This document shows, piece after piece, positions 31,400 to 42,305 of a stretch of DNA of 64,000 bases; position 1 is the stretch's first letter; each line of letters starts with the position of its first letter. This DNA is from Diphasiastrum complanatum (Eukaryota > Streptophyta > Lycopodiopsida > Lycopodiales > Lycopodiaceae): NCBI GenBank assembly GCA_029204225.1, contig CM055100.1:29340649-29404648 (forward strand), read 5' to 3'. The notes under the pieces are model-generated. The model saw only the letters and a program-made list of their open reading frames with translations. It did no database searches and was not told where the DNA came from. A program made the translations under genes and the position numbers.

Positions 31400-33370
31400 A
31401 ATAATCCCGGTTGTATATCAGTAAAGCTTAACTGATTAATAACCAATAAACAACTCAAAGCATCCGCTGGAGTGTTTTGACTTCCTTTAAAATATCGTAT
31501 TGAAAAATCAAATACTTGCATTAGCTCAACCCATCTTGCTTGTCTCCCTTTTAATCTATAGCATCACAGAAATAACAAAGAGTTTGGTGATAAGTCAAAA
31601 CATCAAATTTGACTCCATACAAATAATGTTGCCAAATTTTCAAGGCATGAATAATAGCATATAGCTCCTTTTCATAGGTACAGTACCTACATTGAGCCGA
31701 ATTGAGTTTGCTTTCAAAAGCAACATGATGTCCATCCTACATTAAGATAGCTCCAATCGCATAACCATTGGCATCAGTTCTAACCACAAATGGTTCCTAG
31801 GATCACCAATGATCAAGATTGGTGTTGTTGTCACATTTTTCTTAAGCAACTCAAAACTATTGTTCATATCCTCTGTCCACACCACTAGTGGACTGTTTCT
31901 TAAAGCCTTTCAAAGCTTGAGTGAGGGGAAATGCGATCCTAGCAAACTGGGGTATATGTTAACGGAAAGAACCCACAAAATTCAAAAAAGACTTGATTTC
32001 CGGAGCTGTAGTAGGAATTGGCCATTCAATAACGCTCCAGATACGATCGGCCTCTATTTTACTCCTCGTTCAAAAATCTTATGTCCCAAGTATGATAATT
32101 CCTTAGCGAAAAACTCACACTTAGCACTAATCCTATAAGGGTGTTGTGCAATTGGAATTGAACAAGATATAAGGTCAATCTTGTGATCTACAGACCTTTC
32201 GGGTGGTAAGCCTACAGGAAGGTCTTGAAAAACATCATTTTATTCTCACCTAAGTTTACTATAGGCTTCAAATTCAGAAGTGTTTTCACTAGTATGTTCA
32301 TGGCATTAAGTTTAAGAATCTCATCATTAAAATGAGATTCTTACATTAAGTTTTTGTGAGAACAGAAATAAACTTTATATTGTGTTCCTTATCAAAGAAT
32401 TTATTTCAGAATAAAGTTTGATACAAGTAGTATCAACACTTAAACTAGCACTTATCTTAATTAAAAAACAATCATGCATAAAAGTTAAAAATTTCTCAAC
32501 AAAATCAACTTTCAATGACTTATTCTTATCATAATATTGCCATTGTTGCCCAAGAACAACATTTACATTTGCTAAATTAACACCATAGAATTCGAGCTTT
32601 TCAACATAATCCTATATGTGCAATGGTACATTAAAAACCACATAATCCATGGGTTTGGAATTACATCCACATGCCATTGTCACACAATACTTCTCACTTT
32701 TTTTGATGGGAAGGTTTAGCATCTGCACCAAATTTGCATTTATAAAATTATGAGTAAATCATGTGTCAAAAAGTACATTAATAACATGACCTCCAATTTT
32801 ACCCTTAATGCAAATTAAGTCATTAGGTCCATAAAGCATTGAACTAAGAAAACAGATATCCATCTCATTACTTTGAAATATGATACTTGAGATTGAGGCT
32901 TTGTTTTTGGCACAATCATGTGCAAGGTGACCCTCTCCATTACATTGGAAGCAAATATTTTTCTTCCGAGCTTTTGCTAGGTCCTTACCACCTTGATGAT
33001 TATTAGGGTGGTATTTGGATTTCTTAGAGTTAGGATTGGCAAATGCCTCATTGATAACTTCCTTATCCTTCCTTTTAAGTTGAAAACTCTTCTTTTACCC
33101 ATTAGAGTGATGACTCTTATGTGGCTTAGGAGTATCATCATAAAACTTTGCAGCCCTAATAGTATCTTCTAAGGTGTTGGAGTGGTTCTTTTGAACATCC
33201 ACTTGATAGTCCTTAGGTAAACCATCAATGAAAAAAGAAATCAACTAGGAGCATATTGGATCTTCATTATGTATTGTCGATCTCCTCACCAAAGCATTGT
33301 TAAAGAGTGATTTCACAAAGTTTAGATCTAATTTTGGCTTGATTCCAAAATCCATGTTAAAGTAGATAGA
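31400..33370 (-). pseudogene. Ty3/gypsy gag-protease-RT-RNase H remnant, minus strand
   Basis: Reading the minus strand from 33370: gag (LISFFIDGLPKDYQVDVQKN), a CCHC zinc knuckle CFQCNGEGHLAHDC at about 32955-32914, and a protease-like region with GHVINVLFDT and HNFINANLVQ (the DTG active site is changed to DTW), followed by VNVVLGQQW. Then comes an RT end with EWPIPTTAPEIKSFL and NFVGSFR, and RNase H with RTDANGYAIGAILMQDG, HHVAFESKLNSAQ and YEKELYAIIHALKIWQHYL. Most of the RT palm is missing between about 32150 and 32300. Stops are frequent, so no long frame survives. Confidence 0.85.
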
Positions 33371-33386
33371 TTTCTTTCAAGGAGGA

Positions 33387-34090
33387 GTGTCAGATTGTAA
33401 AAGCCATCTATCTTGAGGTTTGGGAATCCTCTTTCAAAACCACTCATTGTACACTTGTATATAAGTGATTAGACCAATTTTGGAAGTGGATTAGCTCGTG
33501 ATAGTGTAGGCTAATAACACTTGGCTTTATGCTAGAGGATTAGTTACATAGCACCTCTTGATCCAATTTGTCAATTTGGGCCAATCATATTGTGAGGTGC
33601 ACCAAAATGATCCAATCATTGTAAGAGGTGGCATGTAGGAGGTCCAATCATTGTAAGAGGTGTAGTTTTGGTGGTCCAAACAATTTGCTTCATTTCCATG
33701 CTCTTGGATCTCGAGCTCTTATGAGTGGGAGTGAGGGTGAGTCCATACTTAGTCTTTTGTAGCAAGATTGAGAGATAGGGAGCTCCAACACTTAGATTGT
33801 TTTTTACATTCTCTCTCTACTCGAGAGCTCCATGTTGTCCTCTCTCTATACCCGAGAGCAAGTTAAATCAATACCTAGTTTTTTTCATGAAAAGTGTCCT
33901 TTCATTATGTGTGATTGATGGTTGATGTTAGATGCATGTGAGTGTGCTCTTGAGCTAGTATGCTTTGTATCTCAATATAGATTGATCTATGTGCAATCAC
34001 ACACATTTTAGGAGATTATTCACATTGTTTGAGGATTCCTCACACATGTGAAAAGTACACAAAAATGATTACCTTTCTAAAACTTTGTCA
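33387..34090 (+). mobile_element. LTR-like sequence with TATA box and paired hairpins
   Basis: GGAGGAG precedes TGTCAGATTGTAAAAGCC at 33387, like a polypurine tract next to an LTR start. A TATA-like GTATATAAG lies at 33459. Leader motifs CTCTCTACTCGAGAG (33813-33827) and CTCTCTATACCCGAGAG (33842-33858) are both perfect 5-bp hairpins, and a weaker version of this pair occurs in the 4.5 kb LTR. The right end is uncertain. No coding region follows. Confidence 0.5.
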
Positions 34091-34145
34091 ATTTGTATTG
34101 TACATGTGAACAAAATGATACAAAAAGTGCTCAAAAAATGGATTT

Positions 34146-34325
34146 GTGAGAAGAAAACTCATTATGGGAACACAAAATACATCACAAAAATGGGCCACAA
34201 ACCTTCAATTCGATTCAAGGATCGAATTGAGTTTATTTTATTTGTGAACTCTCAATTCTTTAAGGTCAATGGCCCATTTTTGTGATGTATTGTGTGTCCC
34301 CATAATGAGTTTTCTACTCGCAAAC
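34146..34325. repeat. Short foldback hairpin, arms about 50 bp
   Basis: Left arm 34150-34197 (AAACTCATTATGGGAACACA ... CACAAAAATGGGCCA) pairs with right arm 34268-34318 (TGGCCCATTTTTGTGATG ... CCCATAATGAGTTTT) with only a few mismatches. The loop between contains CAATTCGATTCAAGGATCG, which is partly self-complementary. The size fits a MITE remnant or a plant small-RNA precursor. Confidence 0.8.
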
Positions 34326-34329
34326 CAAA

Positions 34330-35000
34330 AAACATAGAGAAACAATAAGAATTTATATGTCACTGGCTAACAAAACAGACACATTTTACAACTAGAATAT
34401 TCATTGTTTGAAATTATGTCTTTATCAACTTGTACTATGTCGTTCATGACATTAAACTAGAATTCATAAATATGTCTTACAAGAATAATGAAATCCATCC
34501 AATTCTCTCAATATTTCAGTTTAATGTTGATTCAAAATGGAAGTTATTTTCAAAATATGTTCATATGTAAATAGTTCAATGTACAACGATTAGTTAATTG
34601 TAAACAAGCTATAAAAACATGCTCCTAATAAAATACTCTTCTTGCACAAGTATTATTGAATTTTACAAAAGACGTTTTTTAATAAAATTTCAAATTTTGG
34701 ACAAAAATTTGTAACTTTTTAACCTCTATTTTTTATATCATTTTTATTATAGGTGTTATCTTTGCACGTATATTCTTGAAAACATACAAAAATATGGTGA
34801 ATTTTAACTGAAAATAGGGAACATGCCAAATAGTTCCCGTTTGCATGAAATATTACCTATTTCATACACAACAATGTTGGTAACTCTAATGGGTGAATCC
34901 ATTGGTTATAATTTTCAAGGTATTTTGGGAAATTCGGATCCCAATTGGTATCTTACTACCTACAAATTCTAGAAGCCCTTAAATTTATTTTTGCTTTATT
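34330..35000. other. AT-rich, no gene
   Basis: No reading frame or repeat of note, apart from long T and A runs near 34670-34740. Confidence 0.3.
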
Positions 35001-35001
35001 T

Positions 35002-35327
35002 AAACTCATACTTTTTAGAAATTTCTTGGATACAAGACAATTGGAATAATATTCATATAACCATCTCTTAGTGATAGCCTACGTTCTAAAGGATTGATCA
35101 TTGTTATATGAGATACTACTTATGTATGGTTGTGAATAGGACTTTGAATTTATTAATATCTCTTAAACTCATACTTTTTAGAAATTTCTTGGATACAAGA
35201 CAATTGGAATAATATTCATATAACCGTCTCTTAGTGATAGCCTATGTTCTAAAGGATTGATCATTGTTATATGAGATACTACTTATGTATGGTTGTGAAT
35301 AGGACTTTGAATTTATTAATATCTCTT
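35002..35327. repeat. Two 163-bp tandem units, almost identical
   Basis: AAACTCATACTTTTTAGAAA begins at 35002 and again at 35165; the units run through AATATTCATATAACC and GGACTTTGAATTTATTAATA. I see two base differences in the overlap (CCATCTC/CCGTCTC, CCTACGTTC/CCTATGTTC), so the duplication is recent compared with the surrounding decay. It lies at the edge of a minus-strand copia RNase H. Confidence 0.9.
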
Positions 35328-35329
35328 AA

Positions 35330-36465
35330 TTCATTCAATCTCAATGAAAGAATGATTGAATTAATGGAAATTAGACTTCCTGAACCCAGATGAATTGCTT
35401 TTGTAGTGCAAAAGGCTATTGAACTTTGTTTCTTACTACTCCAACTTACACAACCGTGATTTAGGAGGAATAAAATTGAAATTGATTTTAGATCTTGTTT
35501 TCTCATTCCCAATCTGCGTTGCGAATCCTTCCAAAATGTTTCTACTTTATGTGAATTCACAATATTTGATAACATGGGATTTTGTCCCTTGCAAATATCT
35601 CAATATTCTTCTAACTCATTCCCAAATGTGTTTTTCTTGGATCTGACATATGTTTAGCCAGGAGCCTCATTGTGTTAGCAATGTCAAGGTTTTGACTTGT
35701 ACAAGCATCTACATCACCTCCATCCAAAAAACCATCACTAAGAATGTTAGATTCATTATCAGCATCAACATCAATCTTTGAAATACTTCCTTCATCAAAT
35801 ATGACATACCATAGAAGTACTGCCACCTCACCCACGCGCACTGGAGATATAGACCACCATCAAGCAAGTTCGGATCTCCTGTAAGCCATGGTGTCTCATA
35901 CCACCATGCCTTACCCTTGACCCTCGCCTATCTACATTCTGAGGCCTAGATAATCGTCTTGACCCAAACTCTTTTGAAAAAAAAACAAACATAATTAGGC
36001 TTGCTATGAGAAATGTAGCTCTTGGATTGCTCCATGTAAACCTCATCCTCAAGATCTCCATTTAACAATGCATTAGTGATATCTAATTGCCATATATTCC
36101 AACCATAAAGGGTTGCAAGAGAGATAATGATCCGAATGCTTACCATCTTTGCCACGGGTGCAAAGGTCTCATCATAGTCAATACCATACTCTTGAGCATA
36201 TCCTTTTTCCACCAATCTTGCCTTGTATTTGTTGATTGATCCATCTTGATTAGTCTTCACTTTGAAGATTTACTTGAATCCAATTGCCTTCTTGCATAAG
36301 AGCTTGATATTCAAGATCCATTTCTTGGACCCACTCCTTTTGAATTGCTTCATCAAAAAAGGTTAGGAAAGCATGATTTGTACCTTTAACTTGCCTACCC
36401 TTCTCAGTGCCTTAGCTGCTATAGTTCACACTAATAACTTCCAACGACCCTAAATCTCCATTCTG
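35330..36465 (-). pseudogene. Ty1/copia RT and RNase H remnant, minus strand, rearranged
   Basis: From 36465 on the minus strand: FDEAIQKEWVQEMDLEYQAL (start of copia RT), then [60 protein letters not shown] (with one residue of the usual DVKTAFLNG block changed). After about 35950 the frame is lost and unrelated sequence intervenes, then GCVSWSSKKQSSIAFCTTKA at 35410-35350 marks RNase H. The YVDD catalytic segment is not present. Confidence 0.88.
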
Positions 36466-36469
36466 GAGG

Positions 36470-37415
36470 ATTAATCCAATAGGGTGGAATCATCAAATCA
36501 ATGACTCTATGCAAGATTGAGGATCAAGTTTCAATTGCTCACAATCGGAGGTTCGGGTTATTGATGGACAACAAGCAATGATGATGCCAACACATCCACA
36601 AGCAATCACATGCAAAGAAAAAAAAAAATCATGGTTTACAGAAAGTCAGAGTCCATTCATTCTCATCAGAAACTCTATTGCGTGTTTGATTCAAAAACAA
36701 GGTTACACTCTCTCAACACAAGGAAGGCTTCGGAAGGATATTCATGTTGCATGCATTAACTAATTCAAGAAACTATAATCCCATTGTTACTCTCAAACCA
36801 AAAGCAAAACTGACATCATCATCGTTATTTTTGCTTGGAATAGTTAATTTCCATGACAGATTGTACGAACACCATATTGTCTTATGTTTCTATCTAGAGA
36901 ATGAACAGAATATAGTATTCATCAATGCTTTCAGTTTGCTTGCTTTACAGGAGGATTAATTCTGAACCCTCAACATGCATACAATGTATATTCAAATTCA
37001 AGACTTTCAAATTTCGTTAGTTTATCCCAAACAAATCGATTCCAGGCCAATCTTTCAATAAAAATTTTGAACTAGTCATGAATCTAAATTGTCAATAACA
37101 TTCTGAATTTTATGAAAATTGTTCAAACCGAAGCAATCAAGTGGATTTGCACATGCAGAACATTCTACATCAAATGAAATCGTTTCCAAGGCACAAGAAA
37201 TCTTAAGAAAGAATTCATTACTAATTCATAGCATCTAAATCAAAAATTTTACAAGTGGAAGATAACTCTACCACCAAAATTAACAAGTATGCTTTAAATC
37301 AGACTTAGTAAATCCAACTCCAAACTTTCCTTGAGAAATCAGCACTCCAAACAAGATGCAAATCCAAGTGCGCTTCACTTTTCAATGTAGAGTTTGCCTC
37401 CATTCCCATCCAAGA
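36470..37415. other. No gene recognised
   Basis: Non-repetitive looking sequence with no domain I can name. It would be the leader and gag part of the minus-strand element whose primer-binding site is at 37431, but no gag motif is visible. Confidence 0.3.
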
Positions 37416-37430
37416 TCGCATCTTAGTCGG

Positions 37431-37925
37431 GCTTTGATATCAATATAAAGACCACTAGAAAAAAACCCCTAAGATGAGGATAGGAAAACACAACAGTAGG
37501 AGCAAAATCACCCAACCAAACCTAGATCAATTCTGGATCTAGCCCCCGATCCAAGCCATGTGAAATCTAGAGGAGAAGAGAGCAATTGGTAACTTGAACC
37601 AAGTTGTCGACAGGAGAATCCCTACCTCAATATATAGAGAGTAGATTCATGTGCATGAACCCATGCAATCCCTATGCAGGTCAACTATAAATAAGTCACA
37701 TCTTCTCATGCAGTCCTCCTGCCTATATCTGTCACACACACATGCACTATTCCATATGTTTCAATTAGAGTGTCTGGGTCCTCTCAAGGTAATTAGTGAC
37801 AAACATGCCTTGACATGGAATTAAATCTCGGCATAACCAATAATCTCGAACACCAGAGAGCCTACCATATTAGGACTATTCCATGTCCTTAACATAATAT
37901 GGCCATGACAATAACCAACAAATAT
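37431..37925 (-). mobile_element. LTR on minus strand with primer-binding-like site
   Basis: On the minus strand TTGATATCAAAGC (37442-37430) resembles the plant LTR primer site TGGTATCAGAGC and is preceded by an LTR-like end, CTAGTGGTCTTTATA. A TATA box, CTCTATATATTGAGG, lies near 37650-37636, about 200 bp before the putative end. The outer edge abuts a copia integrase fragment near 37930. Confidence 0.5.
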
Positions 37926-37929
37926 ACCT

Positions 37930-38150
37930 TCTTTGAAGATGGATCCTCCTTTGTCCTATCCTCCAGAGTAATGCTAATATATTAGCCACCTATTACATAA
38001 ATAATTGGCACACAACAAAGCCTCATTCCAAAAAGGTTTAGAAAGATTTGCACCTAACCTCATAGCTTTGGCTCCTTCACATAAGATTTTATTCTTCCTT
38101 TCAGCCACTCCATTTTGTTGTGGTGTTCTTGGACTTGTGAGCACCCTCTT
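37930..38150 (-). pseudogene. Copia integrase C-terminal fragment, minus strand
   Basis: The minus strand reads [20 protein letters not shown], then CEGAKAMRLGANLSKPFWNE and ALLCANYLCNR. PQQNGVAERK is the hallmark of the end of the copia integrase core. The fragment is cut by the foldback element region at 38.16 kb. Confidence 0.85.
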
Positions 38151-38173
38151 GAATAGATCATCTTTATAGGCCG

Positions 38174-39154
38174 CCCTTTATATTGCACAAAGGACACTTT
38201 TTTTGTCACCATTTATCGTAAAGGATAGTTCAAAGAAATCGCCCTTTATGAGGCCTTGGCTTTTTGCGAATTTCTTTCTTGTCATGATTCAACAAAAATA
38301 TAGCACATGGTGTGCTACCTTTTTTATGCCACTACTTCAATGTTTATTATTAAGAAAGTGGTTTGGTACATAGTTAAAAATCTCACACTATAAAAAAAAT
38401 CAAAAAAAAATTGCAGCCTCCAAACATAACACGCCAGCGTGCTCGGCCTTTTCGCCCGAAAAAAAAAAAAATCGGATGATCAGGCCAAGCACACCGGCGT
38501 GCTATGTTTGGAGGCTGCAAAAAACTTTTTCATTATATATCACGTCGACGTGCTATGTATGGAGGTTGCAAAAAATTATCTCATTTTATATATCACGCCG
38601 GTGTGCTATCTTTAAATGTTGCAATTTTTTTGTAAGAGCTGTTTTACTTTAATCTCCAAACATAATAAGTAGACGTGTTAAGTAAAACAAAAAAACTTTT
38701 GCAACGTTTAAAGATAGCACGCCGACGTGCTATATAAAATGAGATAATTTCTTGCAACCTCCAAAACATAGCACGCCGACGTGCTATATGTAATGAGAAA
38801 AACATTTGTAACCTCCAAACATAGCACGAGGGCGTGTTGGGCCAGGCCCAATATTTTTGTTTTAATTTAAATTTTTATTTTGGCCCAACCCAACACGCCG
38901 GCATGCTATGTTTGGAGGCTGCAAAAAAATTTAATTTGAAATTTTTTTTTTTCTTTGTGAGATTTTTAACTATGTAACAAACCACATTCTTAATAATAAA
39001 CATTGAAATAGTGGCATAAAAAGGGTAGCACACCATGTGCTATATTTTTGTTGAATCATGACAAGAAAGAAACTCGCAAAACTCGCAAAAAATTTACTTG
39101 CAAAATGTCTAAACCCCCCTTTATGCTGCACAAAGGGCATCTTTGTAGGACACC
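38174..39154. mobile_element. Foldback element with nested palindromes and flanking direct repeats
   Basis: Two arms of about 400 bp (38261-38665 and 38675-39085) are near-complementary: GCGAATTTCTTTCTTGTCAT pairs with ATGACAAGAAAGAAACTCGC, and ATTATTAAGAAAGTGGTTTG with its complement near 38980. Within the arms the unit AACATAGCACGCCGRCGTGC recurs, each holding a small palindrome (GCACGCCGACGTGC at 38717 and 38771). Direct repeats of about 37 bp, CCCTTTATATTGCACAAAGG at 38174 and CCCTTTATGCTGCACAAAGG at 39117, flank the whole. No coding capacity is seen. Size and shape fit a MITE or foldback transposon; a small-RNA source is another possibility. Confidence 0.8.
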
Positions 39155-39159
39155 CTTCA

Positions 39160-39905
39160 TCTCAAAGCAAATGTGTTACTTTATGGAAACTTGAGCACTT
39201 CTTATTTTCACTCATCAAAGAAGCTTCACACACAATGGGCCATACTGAAGATTACTCTCAGTCAAACTTGACATGATGCAATATTCTTTGCATATTCAAA
39301 CAAAAAATCTGTTATGCCTCATACATCGAAGGTTGGGAACCCTTGCATTTGAAAACTTAAGATTCAGATTCATAACAAGAGCAGAGGACAAGGAATCAGT
39401 CAAAAGGATGGGAGCACATGATATGTGAATAGTTGGATGGTCCAGAGAAAAGGTTGTTGCAAGTGCTCTTGACGAAGAACCAAGGGAGTGAGTAGCATTC
39501 AAATGCTTGAAATGTAAATTGGAATGTTACAAATACAAATGAAATGATTCATTTACTTTCTAGGGCTTATTTTAGAATTCTGACCCCTAATAGTGTTATT
39601 GTAAGTGTTGAGGGTTAGATATGTCAAAAAAGCAAATGAATGAGCATGTAACCTTCAATCTACTATGGCAAAAAAGATAATGTTTTGTGCAAAAAAATTT
39701 CCTTTCGTCTTGTTTTGAATCATGAACATTAACACATTGGACAGCCGCCAACAAGCAAGCATTGGGCACGCAATACGAAACATTTGGTTCAAAAAGAAAC
39801 TACTAACTAGCTGCCTATATAGACAACATAAGAAGAGGTTACTATACTCCCTTCATAAAACGTAGAGATATACTACACGCATAAACATAATTGTAATATG
39901 GAGAA
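39160..39905. other. No gene recognised
   Basis: No motif or repeat beyond short homopolymer runs; short frames on both strands are not protein-like. Confidence 0.3.
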
Positions 39906-40167
39906 GACTATTGGAAATATAGGTTTGGGTCATAGTAGGTTTAGGAAAGCTTAAGTTGTTTTAGGTTAAGTCACGAAAGACGCCACTTCTACGAGCGTCT
40001 CTCTCTTTCAATTGTCACGTCGTTTGCTGCCATCGTTCACCTTCATGTAGAGGCTATGCCTCATTCACATTATCATTGAATAAAGCATGTAGTTCTCTCT
40101 CTCTCCAGCTATGCCTGCGTTTCTACTGCGATGAACTCTCTTGTTGTCTGATAATGATTACACAATA
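39906..40167 (+). mobile_element. Short LTR followed by a primer-binding site
   Basis: Ends immediately before a tRNA-Met primer site. It contains AGACGCCACTTC...GAGCGTCT, a 6-bp hairpin at 39979-40000, and a CTCTCTCTCTCC tract. The left edge near 39906 is a guess; if right, the LTR is about 260 bp. No gag follows, so only the 5' end of the element remains. Confidence 0.55.
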
Positions 40168-40180
40168 TGGTATCAGAGCC
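40168..40180 (+). promoter_or_regulatory. Primer-binding site, initiator tRNA-Met type
   Basis: TGGTATCAGAGCC, complementary to the 3' end of initiator tRNA-Met. Sequence after it (TGCGCTCAACCCTCCGCTCA) shows no gag reading frame. Confidence 0.8.
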
Positions 40181-40189
40181 CTGCGACCA

Positions 40190-42100
40190 ACTTTCATAGC
40201 CCTGCGCTCAACCCTCCGCTCAGCCTTCTCCAAACTTGCGCTTTGCTCTCTGATTTATGCACAATTAGACCTGCACTCAGCCTTCTGACTTCAGCAGACG
40301 GTGACTCAAATTACTAGGAGGAGAAACGTACAACAGTAATTAATAGAGCGCTACAAAGATCAAAATGAAATGCCCATTCTAATTGGTCGATGAACCAGGG
40401 ATGCCAGTCGCTGATCCGAGATGCCACGGATGGGACAATGGCTATCTTGAGAAGAGTAAAATTGGAACAATTAGTAATGAGGTGGATGCAGCTCCCATGA
40501 CTCAAGATTTTTTCTTGGTAACGTCCAGCCATCAAAGCGAGTAAGGATTTGATCACACTCTACTACCTGAGGCAATCGATGGATTTTTTCTAGCCTAAGA
40601 TTTTGCATTCTATCAAAAATTCATTGATTCAATATACAAGCTTAAAACTTTGAAGTAAAACAGTAGGTATTCGTCATCTTTCTTGTTTTCTTCTATTTGA
40701 GTGACATTGCTAAAAGACATCAGATATTCCTATTTCTAAAAAGGCACTCAAATCAATGCTGGCACTTACCTTTGCTGAGAAATCCCAACTGAATGCAAAA
40801 TACTTCTGACGCTCCTTATTGCTTCTAAAATATGTCAATCCAGTTCAGCCGCATTTGGCCCTAAGTACTTAATCTGCATCCTTTGCTACTCCTCTTCAGC
40901 AATCCAACAATGTCGCTCCTGTTGTAGAAGCATCTCTTTCGTCCTCTCAACCACAGTGCGCATCAGAAATTGATCGATCCCTCGCTTCCAAAGAAGAACA
41001 CAAAGATACAGAGCGAGAGAGTATTTTTGAAATTGGTGCGAAGCAGCCTGCCATTAATTTGTGTATCAGCCCGCAACCCTCCGTGTCTAGTCCTTTGAAG
41101 TACCTTTATGATTCACGGGAATAGAGCGGACTCAGCGAAGATAGCTTTGAGCCTTTGGCCCAATGCTCTGGAAAATGGCAAACTATAGGAATACAGTCAC
41201 AAGTTTTCTCAAAAATAGGCATAATAAAATGTATAACGATTTTTTATACAAACATATATACTTTTTTATAATTAAAATTCTTTAAAAAATTAAAAAGTTT
41301 TATAAATTGTAGGTATTTTAAGGATAACTTAAAAGAGGTTTTCCCATCACCAGTTGTAGTTGCATGCTAGTGCCTATTGACATGTGCCAATGTTGTAGAG
41401 GGGCGTGCGATGGGCTCATGTGCGATCTTTGGGCAAGTAAGGGAATTGAATTTTGACAGAACGAAATGGCGATGGCAGTTGGGATTTTCAAATGCCACAT
41501 GAAACACATTACTCAATGCTCAAGAAATCTCCCTCAAGTTTCCCTTTAATATCATATATCTTTCAATGGATGTCGGCTTTGGAAAAATAATGCCTTCTAA
41601 AATCTTCAACTCAAAAATGTTGCATTCTAAAATCCTACAACTATCAAACATTGTCGTTCATTGTAGTTTAATTGAAACTATTTTTTATCTGCTAGATTAT
41701 ATTCATCATAATTAAAAAAAATTCAAAGATCATTGGCATCCAACTACTTTTCTTGGGCATCAGTCTAGCTCGCTCCAACAATTATTTTCAACGTACAATG
41801 TGTTATAAGGTTAGAAATTAGCCACGTATCAATAAGTTTACAAACGTAACTTATATAAAAAAAAATTGTGCAAAAGGTCGAGCACCTGCAAGATAAAGCT
41901 TTTCTATTTCAAAATTGTATAGGGTTTTTTGAAGTATTATGGAGATCTACATGCATCCTATATATTCAAAAGCCAACAGTGTAGAATTCTACATATATTT
42001 GATCTTGGGTTGGATTTAATCATTTGAAAAATATGTGCATTCAAGTCACGTTAAGATGTGCATGTCTGAGAGGAGGACAATGATAGCATGTGTGTAATCC
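40190..42100. other. No gene recognised
   Basis: Mixed sequence. 40.2-41.1 kb is less AT-rich, with no domain; 41.2-42.1 kb is AT-rich. A minus-strand frame at 41318-41509 is not recognised. Confidence 0.3.
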
Positions 42101-42104
42101 ACAC

Positions 42105-42305
42105 GAAATATGTTACTCATACTAGTAGCTGACCTCATAGACTACTCTAACAGTGTGAAAGCTTTCACTAAAATAGATCTAGGGATAAAGTACTATCAAA
42201 TCCAAATTTGGACAAAAATTTTGCTCCAACATTGCATGTCACTTGTTTGGATTCTCCTTTCATGTAGCCTAAAAGCAACCACATGTTATTTGTAATGGGT
42301 GCCAA
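42105..42305 (+). pseudogene. Small Ty3/gypsy reverse transcriptase fragment
   Basis: The plus frame contains VADLIDYSNSVKAFTKIDLG, then IKYYQIQIWTK. AFTKIDLxxxYYQIxI corresponds to the gypsy RT block that carries the first catalytic Asp (KIDL). Only about 60 codons survive before a stop at 42295. Confidence 0.7.

Noticed and set aside
40150-40330. Repeated CTGCGCTCA / CTCAGCCTTCT as a minisatellite or CRISPR-like array
   Set aside because: Units are irregular and few; it is a plant nuclear sequence, and no CRISPR array is present anywhere in the window.
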